A stretch of DNA of 64,000 nt from Ariolimax columbianus (GCA_036924085.1 JAVGWX010000011.1:36093210-36157209); one strand, 5' to 3'. Shown: positions 1 to 12,059, counted from the first letter of the stretch. Notes: generated by a model not told the origin, from the sequence alone. Made by a program: numbers and translations.

Positions 1-395
1 CCTTCTGTCTTTCCATGTATATCATGTTATACCCACCTTCTGTCTTTCCATGTATATCATGTTATACCCACCTTCTGTCTTTCCATGTATACCATGTTAT
101 ACCTACCTTCTGTCTTTCCATGTATACCACGTTACAGCCACCTTCTGTCTTTCCGTGTATACTATGTTATACTCACCTTCTGTTTTTCCATATATACCAT
201 GTTATACCCACCTTCTGTCTTTCCATATATACCATGTTATACCCACCTTCTGTTTTTCCATATATACCATGTTACACCCACCTTTTGTCTTTCCATGTAT
301 ACCATGTTATACCCACCTTCTGTCTTTCCATGTATACCATGTTACACCCACCTTTTGTCTTTCCATGTATGCCATGTTACACCCACCTTCTGAGT
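1..395. repeat. 35-bp minisatellite, about 11 copies, runs off the left edge
   Basis: Direct repeats of 35 bp (ccttctgtctttccatgtat followed by an atcatgttataccca-like half) run from base 1 to about 395. Units differ at a few positions, for example gtctttcc versus gtttttcc and catgtat versus catatat. Open frames of 102-141 codons in all three plus frames simply reflect the lack of stops in the unit. The right end passes directly into a minus-strand LINE C-terminal remnant, and the unit resembles the stretch just downstream in the same LINE family near 40.34 kb. The array is therefore probably amplified LINE sequence. Confidence 0.95.
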
Positions 396-440
396 TCTTC
401 GTCTCGCACTCTGTCTAATCTTGTGACCCCAACCAGTTAA
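386..440 (-). mobile_element. LINE C-terminal remnant beside the 35-bp array
   Basis: Read on the minus strand this stretch encodes a degenerate VTRLDRVRNEEIR-like motif, typical of the region after the RT domain in many APE-type LINEs. The same wording occurs at about 40365-40400 next to the 17-bp array. It is only a fragment, and the link to the adjacent minisatellite is the main reason to record it. Confidence 0.5.
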
Positions 441-671
441 ACATCAATTAGGATCAATAAAAGTTTGTGCCAATAAATATTTTGTAACTACTTCCTCATT
501 CTGATTCTATTTTCATGTTCGCGTCCGCCTAGTTCCATATAACGATCTTTATTGGCGGAAACGTTGGTCGTCGTATCTTGTTGTTGTTATGTGAAAGTGT
601 CTGGTGTCCTCTGTTTTTAATCACGCATTAATCGCTGAATTATTACGACTAGGATATAATAATATCTTTGA

Positions 672-962
672 TGTTGTTGTTGTTGAATGCCCATAATGAA
701 TAAATTTACTCTTTTGTGCGCCCTGAAAAGGGCGTTAAGTGGCGGGTTTCAGTAGCTTTGCTCACATCCCGAGCGTGCTGATGAAGGTAGATCGGGATCA
801 TCCAGGCGGTTGTGGTTTGTTTAGTTTCATCTTCGTGTCGCTCACTACTACGGGGATCACATCGATCCTCACCTGGTTAGCCAGGCTATCATTAAAACAA
901 CCCGTTTCCAAGAATACATGCGGGGATCAAGATCAAGTAGTTCAAATAACGCGGCCTGTTTG
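672..962 (-). mobile_element. SINE-like repeat family D, minus-strand copy
   Basis: The block shares its core (catcccgagcgtgctgatga read on plus) with inverted copies at about 30.22-30.55, 41.46-41.76 and 56.48-56.86 kb and with a disrupted copy at 12.5-13.13 kb. On its own strand the copy ends in a CAACAACAAC-type tail (gttgttgttgttg on plus near 672). Shared conserved text is cattgtgggcattcg just before the tail. No clear tRNA A/B boxes were seen, so it may be a non-tRNA SINE or the 3' end of a LINE. The 74-codon plus-strand open frame here is not considered a gene. Confidence 0.7.
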
Positions 963-1384
963 AAGTTATAGCAGGGAATGAGCTAACATCAGCCAACGAC
1001 TCATAGCTGGCTGCTTGGTTCAGGACCAGCGATAAATAGGCCTTCAAATACCCTTTTCAACCCCCAAGTGGCGGGCCTGGTAACAGACTAACCGTGCATA
1101 CTGGATAAGCGATCGAAGGGGGAAGGCAAACCCGGACCCACAAAATCCGTGCTGAAACCAGGATGTGTTTTACCGAAAGGCGCATATATCGCAGCTTCGA
1201 TGTAATCTACGCAATAACATCCTTTTCAGAACGAACGCCGGGGAACTATCACACCTATTAAAACAAAGAGATGGCATGCGTTTAATACTTCACCAAGTAG
1301 CGCATTCTCTAGTCTCAACCAACCAATCAATCAATCAATCAAAGCCCGTCGCTCTTCTCATCGCATAGCCCATTGATATCACAG

Positions 1385-1690
1385 GCACAAAGTTATATGT
1401 TCATCGCAAGCGATGATGGCGACATAATCAAACAGTTTTTGTCTTCATGATGTAACTTGCGCTGCATTTGGATTATAGTGAAGAGCAGCTGGTTATCAAC
1501 CTTACTCTCTGGTCCAGAACTGCCTTGGGCCAGTGGCAAGACGTAAGTCAAGACGACTGGAGATAATTCAGGATGCAGGCACTCTGGTCCCACCCCTTTG
1601 AGACCAGGGGTCGATTGAAACCTGCTGGGCTCGAGCCTTCAGTTCATGCTTTAAGAGAAGAGTGCCTTAACTCTCTTCATTTGGAAACAT
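1385..1690 (-). mobile_element. tRNA-derived SINE family C, minus-strand copy
   Basis: This stretch aligns by eye with 6848-7110 (plus) and 43030-43330 (minus). Shared blocks are the gatgatggc...acataatca start, the ttggattatagtgaagag segment, the cagtggcaagac...gtcaagacgactgga segment and the gagaccag...tcg-ttgaaacctgc segment. On the minus strand the head is a tRNA-like part containing a degraded B box (GGCTCGAGCC here versus GGGGATCGAATCC in the 6.85-kb copy). It is a diverged copy. Confidence 0.7.
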
Positions 1691-1794
1691 CTCGCCAGGA
1701 TGCAGTCTCAGGCAGCTCATTCTGAAGCTCTTCTGATGAAATAATTTAATCTTCGTTCCTTCTCACATTCTCTTCTCCATGCATATTTGTGTCT

Positions 1795-1821
1795 ACCTCT
1801 TTCTGTCTCTCTCTTTCTCTT

Positions 1822-1862
<41 letters not shown>
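1795..1862. repeat. (CT)n dinucleotide tract
   Basis: An almost uninterrupted CT/TCTTTC run of about 65 bp. Open frames across it (serine/leucine-rich on plus, arginine/glutamate-rich on minus) are low-complexity artefacts. It directly abuts a LINE C-terminal remnant whose coding strand is minus, so it may have replaced that element's downstream part. Confidence 0.95.
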
Positions 1863-1864
1863 TC

Positions 1865-1993
1865 CTGTCTGGCTATGTTGGGCGAAGTCTTACGTAGCGT
1901 ATGTCCTTTCCAGTTCCACTTTCTTCGCTTAATTTGTTGTTCCATTGGATGTTGTTGGCTCCTTTCCCACAAGTCGTCATTCCTCACCATGCC
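1865..1993 (-). mobile_element. LINE C-terminal remnant (GHTLRK motif)
   Basis: The minus strand encodes NDDLWERSQQHPMEQQIKRR followed by KWNWKGHTLRK, the post-RT motif found in many animal LINEs (W-x-GH-x-LR). The reading ends in the adjacent CT tract. The related motif GHTLRKSAGSITMQ occurs in the 21.8-22.1 kb remnant. No catalytic RT residues are present. Confidence 0.65.
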
Positions 1994-2149
1994 CTTGGTG
2001 GTTCTCCATATATGTTGTTTAAGAGTCAGAAATACCCTTCTTGCTCTAGTCTACCTAGCAGTATATAGGAACCTTGGAGAAAGGCAAATATATGCAGGGA
2101 AGAAGAAAACTGTAGTATCATGTCGTCCAACCATTTCATCTGTAGACCT

Positions 2150-2365
2150 CTCTGAGGGGCGCGCTAGCTCAGTTCCTAGCGAGCAATTGGCTATGGTAAT
2201 AGCAGGTCTCGGTTCGAATCGCGTCCGGAGACTAAACAAATCCAGGTCTTGATTTTACTCGGGGTCTGCTCCTCCAGTCAACTCTGCTGTAAATGGGTAC
2301 CTAATGCATGAGTTAGGGAGAGTAAAAACAGCAAAGAAGGTCACTGGCCACCCCATCTCTTACAG
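2150..2365 (+). mobile_element. tRNA-derived SINE (family E)
   Basis: A tRNA-like head starts near 2156. It has an A-box-like GCTAGCTCAGTTCCTAG and, about 45 bp on, a clear B box GGTTCGAATCGC, the spacing expected of an internal Pol III promoter. The downstream body (about 140 bp) is unrelated to tRNA. The acceptor stem does not close well, so this is not a functional tRNA. No second copy was found in the window. Confidence 0.6.
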
Positions 2366-4215
2366 ACCACGCCTTAGTACAATTGAGTCTTCATAAACTA
2401 CATTTCCAACCAGCGGTTATTGCTGCTGAATTTCCACTTGACTTTTGACCTCCGTGAAAACGTCTGTAGCTGTTGGGTTCTCAGGTTACCCCTTTTCGTG
2501 TCCATCTGTGGTTATGCTTGCACATCACGTGTCGGGCCCATCTGTACTTTCTCATTAGGGACCTGTATACTACTTTGTTGAATGAGCTTCAGTACTGGAT
2601 ACTTGTATTTTTCATGGAGATTCTATGGATGAATGCGAAAAATCATTTGGATCTGACATGGAAAATTGCTTCGGACCTTGAATTAAAAGACGGACTATAC
2701 TATCTTGTGGGCCCGGGGTTCCTGTGGTACAGCCGTACAACATGACAGAACAAAGAAACTCGACGACTGTCAAGTGTTTCTGAAATTGGGAGCAGGCCTG
2801 TCTTAGCAGAGAATTCTACGTTGCGGATCTAGTCATTCCATCGGATGCCCAGGATACATCGTTGGTTGCGCATGAGGAAGGTCTCCAGTCTTGACATGTC
2901 ACGTCAAGAAACGTATCTGCATCTGACTTTCGGTTGACAAGATACAAAACAGTTGCAATTGGCAGTGATTGCCCAGAAGGCCATTCCAGTCTTTGCTAAG
3001 AATCTGAAGCCGAAATGAAAGTCATGACTAGAACTCCACCACAGAATGAAAGATCGTCAGATAAAATGGTTAAAGTGAATGGAGGCTTTGGCGCCCCAGC
3101 CAAAAACACATTTATATTCATCGAGGTCTACGATCTCGTGGAGAGCCAAACAGCTCCTGGTTCTCAGGACGATTGTCACCCAGGTCAGGTAGACCACCGG
3201 GGGTTCGAACTTATGTAACGACGACGGAAAAGAAACGCTGCTTAGTTCTACCAGGTCTACCGGCAAGATTTATAGAACTGACGAATAGTCTTAAACCGGC
3301 AGTCGGTGCTCAGAGTGCCTGTCAGGCCTTACCTGGATTTAATCTCGTGTAGCCTTCATATAATAATAATAATAATAATAATGTTCGCTTAGACGTCAAC
3401 GTCCCGTTGAGACGATCGACCACTAGCAAGTCCAATTATTGAGGATTATTTATGCGTAGGGTGTAGATCAAAATCCCTACAGACTCCCCAGGTGGAGCCC
3501 AGTACTCCGCAGCCTCGAGATGACGGCCGCGAGGAGTGTGTGTTGAACCAATTGTTTTGTGTCAACTTTTCTAGTCTGCCCGTGTCTGACTCCCTGTTTC
3601 TTCCCGTTCCGGCCCCGTGGCCTCTGGATTGTGCCCACCTTCGGGTCAGCATGACTCCTGCTGTGCTGAGAATACGGGCATGAGAAAGGTATGGTGTAAC
3701 TTCCGATGGAGGAAGGGGCTGTAGGAGAATGTTGAATTTGGTTGAAGCAGGAAGGCCCTTGAGTGATGAAAACTTATGCTGAATTCTGTGGGGCAGCCAA
3801 GCGGAACGTTCAACGCCATCCCGGACTATTTTCTCGTGATTTAAGCCAGACACAGTCGCAGCAAGATGCAGCATAACAACAGGATAACCAAACGAAAGCA
3901 CATCAATTTCACAAAATAAAGTTCTTGATACCCCCTAGCGAAGGCGTGGTTAATTATAATCCGAACAGGAACTAGCAAACTCCAAAAAGGCCACAAACAC
4001 CAGAGCGAGTCGAGAGCGCAGCCAGTCAGGCGCGACCATCTTACTCTAAGCATGCATATACTGTTACTGAACAACATAATTATGATTCAGCAATGTTTTA
4101 CAGCGATAGCAGACGTGTACATATGGTTTCAATTCCCGCCTTGCATACTCCGCCTTATTTCATGCTGAAAGCGAATTCATCTCGTTGAGTTTAGCTAATA
4201 AGTATTTCAGATCTT
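2366..4215. other. No recognisable gene; one AAT microsatellite
   Basis: Short open frames (60-151 codons) occur on both strands but none shows a recognised domain or codon pattern. An (AAT)7 run lies at about 3361-3382. A tRNA-like B box (gggggttcgaac) at about 3198-3210 hints at one more degraded SINE, too weak to call. The rest is probably old repeat-derived DNA. Confidence 0.6.
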
Positions 4216-4234
4216 ATTGATATGCTTACCAGGC

Positions 4235-4765
4235 TCGTGTTTTCAGCACCCTTCTCTATGGCAGTGGAACATAGTCTATCTATACGGACCAGGAGAGGCG
4301 GAAAACAAATTTCACAAGAGGTGCCTGCCCAGCATTCTGGGGGTTTGGTGGCAGGATAAGATCACCAACGCAGAGGTATTGGAGAGCACAGGCACTGTCA
4401 CAATCTTTTCCATGCTTAGTCTTTGAAAGCTCCGATGGCTGGGACACACCCGGAGACTGAAAGGTTGGAGAATACAAAAAAGGTATTCTTTATGGGAAAT
4501 TACAGTTGGGAAAATGTATCGGGGCCGGTCACTAATTCGGTACAAGGATGTATGCAGGCCGGATATAAATGACCCGGGCATCGATTTGGAATCATGGGAA
4601 CAGGACGCCATTGATCGTATTGCATGGAAGGGCGTGATAAAGCATGGATTACAATGGAGATTGCGAGTATGCCAAGAGCTTAGCGTTTGAGAAGACACGC
4701 CACACCATGCGATAATGCAACCAGTCCTGATTTTCATTGCACACACTGGGTAAGACGCTTCTCTG
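4235..4765 (+). mobile_element. LINE C-terminal remnant (RT 3' end), copy 1
   Basis: The plus strand reads as a broken LINE C-terminus. In order, with a stop after the second block: FHKRCLPSILGVWWQDKITN, AEVLESTGT, then LRWLGHTRRL, and then YKDVCR..D.....IDLESWEQDAID. These are the usual post-RT blocks of one molluscan-type APE LINE family. The same family occurs at 14.58-14.91 kb (interrupted by another LINE) and at 27.1-27.9 kb. Only the C-terminus is present. Confidence 0.8.
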
Positions 4766-6760
4766 TGAGCAGATCCCACTGTTTGCACTAGGGTTATTCT
4801 AACTAGAATGTTACCACACTCAACCACAACATTCATGACCTCACACAGTAAATGACATAGCACACAGCAGGTGGCATATTTATTATATCATAATCTTACA
4901 ACACTATTAAAGTGAGTGCAATGAAATTACAGCACAATACAATACATATCATTTGAACTAAATATTCATAAGTATATATGTGTTAATATAAATATTAACT
5001 AAAGCGGAAATTTTAACCATTAGCTATTGATGGAATTCCCAACTATCAAAACCCAGTTCTATTGCCGTATACACATCACAACACCACTCTCAGATCCCCT
5101 CAGGGGGGTGATCTGGACATAATACATTCAATATGTTCCACGTATACTCACATATTATCTCTCAACTCAGTCGATCTCCTAGACACAGCTGTACACTCAG
5201 AACATACCACGTTCCAAAGGTGTCCTGCACGCACAACATACGTTCAGATTACATCTATATACAGGACGCCTTACATACCCTTAATGATCGGCTGGCCCAG
5301 ACTCAAGGCATATGCTGTTTGAGCGACCTGTTCTATCACACTTTCATAAAAACAGCCTAACAATCACTCTTCTACTAAGTCGGTGAGCTAAACAGACTCC
5401 TAGCTAAATTCTCTCTTTCGCTCTCATTCACTCTCCATGGCCAGCCTGCTTGAGCTAAACTGTCTAGTATTTTATAGTCTCAAGCAGTATCAGAACTGAC
5501 CAATGAAAATCGGGGGGATGGCCTCAATCAGTCGTTAATGCAACGAATTACTCTGAACCCTGTCACTCTAACTTCACAGCAAACTCTCTGCTGCCCACTT
5601 GTCTGTCACTCATCCACCATTACCCAAATCGGAACGACAGTGGTCAGTTCATAGTCTACCTGTACACATTCTTTCCCTCAAATCCGTTTTCTTTTGTTGA
5701 GACGGTGAGTGACGTTGGCGTAGTGTTCAGACGGAGAGTGACCTTAGCACGCATTCATGTACCTTTGTTCTCTGCGTCGCCAACCACATCACCCCTGCCC
5801 TAAACGCTCATGCTCGGACTGGAACTGTTACATCTGCACGGATTGGTCGTACTAGTCACATTTGTTATCGTCATGGACTTTAGCTACATCCTTTCTTCCA
5901 AAGCACAACATACTATCGTCTGACGGGACTGAAAGTGCCAGTGACGTATGTGCATCGTTGTTTTTACCATTAGTTAGTTTTAATCAATTGTGCAAAGACG
6001 TTTTAGTCGTACTGTATGTGTTGTCATGCTATTACTAACTCAACCTTTGCTAGTGATATTATACAATGGTTAACTTTTATCAAATGTGCTGTTGTTTGTC
6101 CCTGACAAAGACCTTTTGGTCGTACTGTATTTGTGTCATGCTGTTACTAACTCGACCTGTGCTAATGGTATTATACAATCGTTTACATATAAGTAAATGT
6201 AAAATCAAGATTTGTACCATATTATAACACTACTATGATGGTTGTTGTTGTTGGAGACTTCACTAACCCACAGCTTCGATGAGGTAGGATGACAACTTCC
6301 TTTCCTCGCTGTCTTTTATTCGCTAGTCACATGCCAGATTCTAATTTACAGCTGGGTCGACTAGAGCGTACTGATAGCAGAATCATCCCATTACCTTCAC
6401 CGTGAAAAGCAACTGCTGTACCACTATGATAATCGAACGATCTTTATAATGTTAAGATATGTTTATAGGACTGGGTAAACTAAAACAACACGACAGAATT
6501 CAGTCAACAAAACGAAATGTTTAATTTAAAAAGTCAATCAAATGTCAAGTAAAATCACCGATCAAATAAACGCGATCCTGGAATGCCGGAAATATGCAAC
6601 TGAGGCTATCCAGGTTTTGTCACGCTCCAGAATGTTTGTTCGTGACAAGGATTACAAAACAAGTATTTACCTGCACTCGGTAACATACATAACGAACAAC
6701 AGCGAACAACAGGAAATAAAGTGAAGAAATTGGCAGCCAGGAATTGAATGTCGAAAGTCA
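4766..6760. other. Non-genic stretch with an imperfect ~115-bp duplication
   Basis: No protein family was recognised. At about 5990-6190 an imperfect direct duplication repeats the cgtactgtat...catgctgttactaactc segment with a period of roughly 115 bp. From 6240 to 6420 lies a diverged repeat that resembles the start of the 56.4-kb repeat (cttcctttcctcgctgtctt). A 60-codon open frame at 6542-6724 has no recognised features. Confidence 0.55.
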
Positions 6761-6847
6761 ATAGTTAGTTAGTTAGTAAGTAAATTAGTTAGTGTGTTAG
6801 TAAGTTAGTTAGTAAGTTGGTTAGTTTGTTAGTAATTTAGTTAGCTA
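6761..6847. repeat. TTAGT/TAAG-rich simple repeat
   Basis: An irregular run of agttagttagtaag-type units. It immediately precedes a family C SINE head. The complementary AACTA type of array surrounds the other well-preserved SINE-C copy at 43.03-43.33 kb. Confidence 0.9.
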
Positions 6848-7112
6848 AGGGGTCGCTGTAGTCAAGCGGTTAAGGCACTCACCTCTCACAGTGATGAACA
6901 GAAACGGCGGGGGATCGAATCCGGCAAGTTTCAAGCGACCTCTGGTCTCACGGGAGGTAAGACCAGAGTGCATGTTTCCCGAGTTACCTAAAGTCGTCTT
7001 GACCAATAGTCGAGGAGGTAACTCGGGATAAGATTGATGACCAGCGCATATTCTTCCTCACTATAATCCAAATATAGCGCACATCACATTATTAAGACAA
7101 AACCGCTTGCTG
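6848..7112 (+). mobile_element. tRNA-derived SINE family C, best-preserved copy
   Basis: The head gggtcgctgtagtcaagcgg starts a tRNA-like block with an A box (GTCAAGCGGTTAAGG, leucine/serine-tRNA-like). A B box (GGGGATCGAATCC) lies at about 6911-6923. The body includes an inverted pair around ctggtctcacgggaggtaagaccag, which could fold as a hairpin. It ends near the cattattaagac segment. Minus-strand copies lie at 1.39-1.69 and 43.03-43.33 kb. Confidence 0.8.
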
Positions 7113-7439
7113 TTTATCTGGAATCAAAACTCTGGAAACTCAGAAGTTTGTTTCAAACTACCTGACATTGCCATCTACGTCTGTCGTGTCAAGCGGCGCA
7201 TGATCTTAAGTTCTCTTTCTTGCGCCAAGTGTGTTGCGTCGGCTGTTGTAACTCCGTCATTTTGTTGAATCTCTGTTATATCATCTATACGTATGCCATG
7301 CTGTCTTCTTCATGCCTGGTGACCATATCTTCTAGTGTTATAAGCACTCAGTGGGAGTTGATCAGATCAAATTGTCGTGTTAACCATATCATTTCCTCCT
7401 TGATATCTTTTTCTTATTTGTGTTTGTCATAGTCGTTGT

Positions 7440-7602
7440 CCTAATCTTCTTCTTCTTCATATTCATCTTCTTCTTCTCTTTCTTCTCCTTCTTCTTCTTT
7501 TATTCTTGCTCTGTCTTTTCTTTCTTCTTTTCCTTCTTATTATTTTTCTTATTATTATCATTTTACTTCTTCTTTGTTTTCTTTCTTATTCTTCGTTAAC
7601 AG
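7440..7602. repeat. CTT-rich polypyrimidine tract
   Basis: About 160 bp of (CTT)n/(TTCTT)n-like sequence, nearly free of G. It lies directly beyond the 3' end of the minus-strand LINE that begins its tail at about 7603. Confidence 0.9.
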
Positions 7603-8383
7603 CATACTTACTTACTTAGTCGCTCCTCTTCTACCGTGAGATGTAGAGGTTTGCCATAAAGAACGCCATACTGCTCTATCCGCCGTCTTTCTCCTGGCCT
7701 CTTTCCACTCCAGCCCTTGGTCATTTAGAGACTGTTGTATGTTGTCTTCCCAACGTACTTTGGGACGTTCTGGGGGTCTGTGTCCTTGACTTTTTGCCTC
7801 CCGTGGCCGCCTTGGTATCCGATTTTCTTCCATTTTACAGGCATGCCAAACCACTGTAGTTGGGACTGCTCCACTTGTGTCTTCAGGGGTTGGGCTTTGA
7901 GATTGCTATGTATTGTCTGGTTACAGATCTTGTCCCTTTTCGTCACCAGAACCATCTTCCTTAGGTACCTCATTTCTGAAGTTTGTAATTGCCTTTCTTG
8001 GGCTGTAGTCATTGCCCATGACTCACATCCATTATGTCAGGACAGGCACATAGGTCGAGTGGTACATCCATCTTTGTTTTCCTGCTTATTTCTGTTTTAC
8101 TGAGGAATCCTCTGTTTATGTAATTGGAAAAGTCTACCTGCTGCTGCCCTTCGTGCAGTTAACTCATCTTTGATTCCTCCCCTGCTGTCTATTACCACTC
8201 CTAGATATTTAAAGTTGCTGACCTGCTAAAGTGCTCGTGTTCCCAGAGTTATCTGATGTCTCTTTTCATCTCTGGCGATGACTTTGGTTTTTGTTTTGGA
8301 GTTGCTGATGTGCATTCCTCTCTTCTTCAACTCGTCTTCCCAGACCTGCAAGTTGATCTGGAGATGTGCTTCGGATTTTGTGA

Positions 8384-8831
8384 TCAGGGACCGTCATCTG
8401 CAAACGCTAGTTCCGATATGCAACTTGGTCTTATCTTCCAGTTCCCTTCTTCATACTTTTTTGTCCGTTCATTGCAAACTTTGGTGACTTCATCCATGAG
8501 GAGTATGAAAAGGTACAATGATAGAATGTCCCCCTGTCTTACTCCTCTAGGGGTCCTGAACTCTCCTGACCTTTGATTTGATGTCCGCACATAACTTCTG
8601 CATTTTTTATATAAACTGTATGGCACAGATCAGGGAGCCTGTGATACTCTGCCTTGTCAGGCACTCCCAGAGTTTGTCCCAACTAACATTATCAAATGCT
8701 TTCTCCAAATCCAAAAAGCAGAGATGCATCTCCTTATTATACTCAAGAGCCTTTTCACTCAGCAGTCCGAGTGTAAAGATAAGGTCTTGAGTACTTCTGT
8801 TTGTCCGAAACCCACATTGATTTTCGTCCAT
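8384..8831 (-). pseudogene. RT palm remnant of the 7.6-10.7 kb LINE
   Basis: Two overlapping minus-strand frames carry the RT core. The upstream one (8607-8831) holds QCGFRTNRSTQD and the first catalytic region, LDLEKAFDNVSW. The downstream one (8384-8626) holds the GVRQGDILS block and the second catalytic motif in the form AFADDGP, immediately followed by a stop. The frame change between them and the stop after FADD mean no complete RT can be made. Confidence 0.8.
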
Positions 8832-10056
8832 ATTTGGCTCTGCTAGACCTCTTAATCACCGTTCTAGAGTCCTAGAGTAGACTTTGCCTGCGACAGTGAG
8901 AAGGGAAATACCTCTGTGATTTTCACATTGTCGATTGTCATCCTTTTTAAATATTGGTATTTTTATTGCAACTTCCCAGTCTCTTGGTATCTTCTTGTGG
9001 TGCCAAGCTGCCTTGAGAATCTTCAAGAATATTATTTCTTCTGCTGTTCCCATGTTCCTGCTGCTTTACCAATCGTAATTCTCTCCAATGCTACATTTAC
9101 TTCTTCCATTGTGATATTATCATTCCCCATCCATGACTCCCTGCTCTGAGATTAGGACTGTTACTTCCAGAGCTTGGTTTTCCTCCACTCCAAAGAGATC
9201 TGAGAAATATTCTTTCCATCTGTTCATTACCTCTTCTGGGGCAGTCAACAGCGCACCTTGTTTATCTTTAACAAATTTCAGGGGGCATTCCTTTTCCTTC
9301 CTCATGTTCTTTAAGGTCCTGTAGAATAGCTTCTACTTTTCTCCAGCATTATTTTCCAGATTCTCTCCAAATTCCTACCAGGATATCTTGAGCACCGTCT
9401 TCTTTGCGACTGTTCAAAAATTTACATAATCTTTATATTTTTTTGTTTGTTCTTCTGTTTTCCTAGCCTCTAGATATTGTTTCAACGCATTTTCTTTTCT
9501 CGTATTATTTTTTCACTTCTTTTGTCCACCATGGTATACTCTTTCTCTTCACCCCTTCTGTGGTTTGCCCGCATGCCTCTGCTGCAGCCTCTTTGAGGAT
9601 GTCTTTGAATTTTACCCAGAGCATTTCCATATCTTCATCAGATTCCTCTATCCTTTCTATTGCTGTTGCTATGAGTCCTTGGTATCTCCTCTTAACATCG
9701 TTCTCTTAGTTTGCAAGCCTTACTTTTATTTTCTCCTTGTGTCTTATTATGTTGATGTGTGTTACCTGGCTGGAAAACTTTTATTTTATTTCTCTCTTTA
9801 TTTTACCTAGGAAGTTGTGGCCTTCTATCTTTGGCCCTCTGAACACTCTAGCATCCTTCACATGCTTGAAATTACTTTTCCTCACTATCGCATAGTCAAT
9901 TTTGAATTATTATTTTCTCGCCGGTTCGCATCTTGTGTAGGCATGGAGACGTTTGTGTGGAAACCTTGTATTTGTATTAACAAGGTTTTTTTTCCCTGCA
10001 GAATCTCATCAGTCGTTTTCCATTGTTATTTAATAGATCTTCTCCATAACTACCTC

Positions 10057-10660
10057 CTAGAATAGTCGTTTCCAACTCTTGCGTTCAATGAGAATTGTTT
10101 CATTTTGGCTATCGTCAACTGTCCTTTGAATGAGCTCATAAAATTCATCTTTATTCTCAGTGCTCTCATCTTCGTTTAGTGCATGCACAGTGACGATATC
10201 TATTTGACTACCCTCTTCTTGTGAACTTAGAACCATCAGTCGTTCTGAAATGAACTTCAATTTTTAAATGTTTGCTTTGTTATTACTATCCACTGTACAG
10301 CCCACACCTGCCCTGGCTCCTGGAAATTCCGCTGTAGTATAACATGTAGCCATCATGGTCTAAATGGCCCTGTCCCATTCTCTTTGTTTCTGTAAATGCC
10401 AGGGCTGTAAATTTTGCTCTCTTCATCTCCTCTATTAGTTGATTTCTTTTCTCGTTTATACTTCGTACATTCCATGTTCCGTAAATCGTGGTCCTTATTT
10501 CTCGCCTGTTCGTCGCCGTTGAGATCAGTCCGGTTTTCTCTATGTTTTGACTTGTAATCGTTTGTTAAGACAAACAGCTGATTCGCCTGTTGTGTCTTTG
10601 CATGGTGGAGGGGCTGTCTCCTTACAAGCTCCATGCCTTCCGACCCCCATTTGTCCACGG
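10057..10660 (-). pseudogene. Endonuclease-domain remnant of the same LINE
   Basis: Two minus-strand open frames (10353-10658 and 10057-10260) plus shifted pieces between them match the AP-endonuclease-like domain at the start of APE-type LINE ORFs: a TWNVRS-type entry motif, ALAFTETK-like text and the IDIVTV.A.NEDE block. They are in different frames with stops between, so the domain is dead. Confidence 0.7.
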
Positions 10661-11039
10661 CTGCTTATATCATATTCACAGCAAATCTCCAAATTAGGAG
10701 GCCTTTCGGCAATCTGCAACTCCGCTGACGCGCCTAGTAGGAGGTAGGTTCCTCCCCCAGGCGTCTACAGCATACGCACTAAAAAGGTCGTTTGTGACAT
10801 CGTGTCGTAGTATACACCGAGACTGCCATAGCTGACTTGACACATCCATTTTCAGCACGGCATTTTTGGGACAGCATTCGCTCTTCGATTTCTCTTCTCT
10901 TAGCCAGACTACACTAGTGCAACATGGTTCCAGAGCCGCGACTGGGAGACGGAAAAGGGGTCTTGGTCAGCTCTGGTTCGTTGACATAATGCAAACAGCC
11001 ATCGATTGGTCAACGCATCATCTATTTCTGTTTTCAAGT

Positions 11040-11375
11040 TTTATAGCCCCCCCCCCCCCCCTTCCCACATTGTTTTCTATTCTTTCCATTGTTTTCCTGT
11101 CTCCTATTGCATTCCAGCCCCCCTGCCTTGTGTTTCAGTCTCCTCATTGTTTCCAATTCCCCTATTGCCCCCCCCCCTTAACTGTTTTCCATTCCCCTCC
11201 CCACAATGTTTTCATGCCCCCCCCCCACTCCCAATTGTTTTCTATTCCGCCTAATGTTTTCCATTCTCCCCATTGTTCTCCAGTGTCTCCATTGTTTTCC
11301 AGTGTCCATTGTTTTCAAGTCTCCCCATTGTTTTCAAATCGCCTCAATGTTTCCCAGTCCCCCTTCGGTACTCCC
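11040..11375. repeat. C-rich polypyrimidine region
   Basis: Runs of up to 12 C alternate with cattgttttcc-like units, giving proline/serine-rich open frames in three plus frames (up to 171 codons). The minus strand is G-rich. Composition is unlike any neighbour, and no protein family is suggested. Confidence 0.85.
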
Positions 11376-11900
11376 TTGTAGAGGGCACTCATATCCTTAT
11401 TTTACTATAACAGAATGACTGAAATGGATTCCTTATGGAATATGTTTTCTTTGCTTGTAATTTTCGACAGGAAATTAATGTCTGTACGCCTCTATGAAAT
11501 TTAGAAAAGTTTTTACTCGTTCTTTTTTTAAAATATCTTAATAGGGAACTTCGATTAGTTTAGTTTAATCGAAGAATTAACGTCATACGGTTTAAACATG
11601 GCCTACTGCAAACACATGCCTTCTGACTCACAGAAGAAATCTCTTTGAAACGTCACATTCCACGTCTGACTAAATAACGGTTTGCATGTTTAAACTATCA
11701 GTGCAACTATAATAACGTGTTCAGGAAATAAGGATGGATTTACAGTTGGTTTCAGGGTAGGATTCTGTGAAAGGATCACTCTCAATAGTGATTTGTTGTG
11801 TTTTGTACCGCAAGTTTGCTTTATTTCTCTGTATGGAGCATGTATTGATTATAAACCTTGGTACAATATGAGTTCCGTTATTTAGTCCGCGTAGAAATGT
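11376..11900. other. Non-genic A+T-rich stretch
   Basis: No open frame over 60 codons and no motif recognised. There is an imperfect palindromic segment near 11545-11580 (cgattagtttagtttaatcg), which could be a short inverted repeat. Confidence 0.5.
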
Positions 11901-12059
11901 GACGTTTCGATGGGTTTTCCCGGTAAGTCAGTCGGCCTATCTAAAGTAGGCCACTGTTTAACCCATAAGTGCTCTGTTCTTCTTCCCATTTTTTTTTGAG
12001 AATCTCAGCACAATGCACGAACTCCGTAGCACCGGCGAGGATCCCGTAATAGACTGGGT

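Larger units (their letters stand above)
7603..10745 (-). mobile_element. Nearly full-length, inactivated APE-type LINE
   Basis: Read on minus, in order: a GTWNVRSINEKRNQ-like endonuclease start near 10.5 kb; the mid-endonuclease block QIDIVTV.A.NEDESTENKD at about 10.2 kb; a linker with FVKDKQGALLTAPEEVMNRW at 9.25 kb; RT blocks HHKKIPRDWEVAIKIPIFKK (9.0 kb), QCGFRTNRSTQD (8.81 kb), LDLEKAFDNVSW (8.7 kb), TPRGVRQGDILSLYLF (8.55 kb) and FADD (8.39 kb); and the C-terminal SQLQWFG and GRP-like motifs at 7.8 kb. It ends in a TAAG-type tail. Stops and frameshifts break every domain, so it cannot be active. The clade is uncertain (RTE-like or CR1/L2-like). Confidence 0.9.

Noticed and set aside
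1..395. CRISPR-like array
   Set aside because: The 35-bp units are contiguous with no unique spacers, and the context is eukaryotic transposon DNA. It is a minisatellite.
2150..2235. Intact tRNA gene
   Set aside because: Boxes A and B are present, but the acceptor and anticodon stems do not pair and a SINE-like body follows.
10866..11381. 171-codon proline/serine-rich protein
   Set aside because: The composition comes from a C-rich polypyrimidine tract; all three plus frames look alike and no start context or domain is present.
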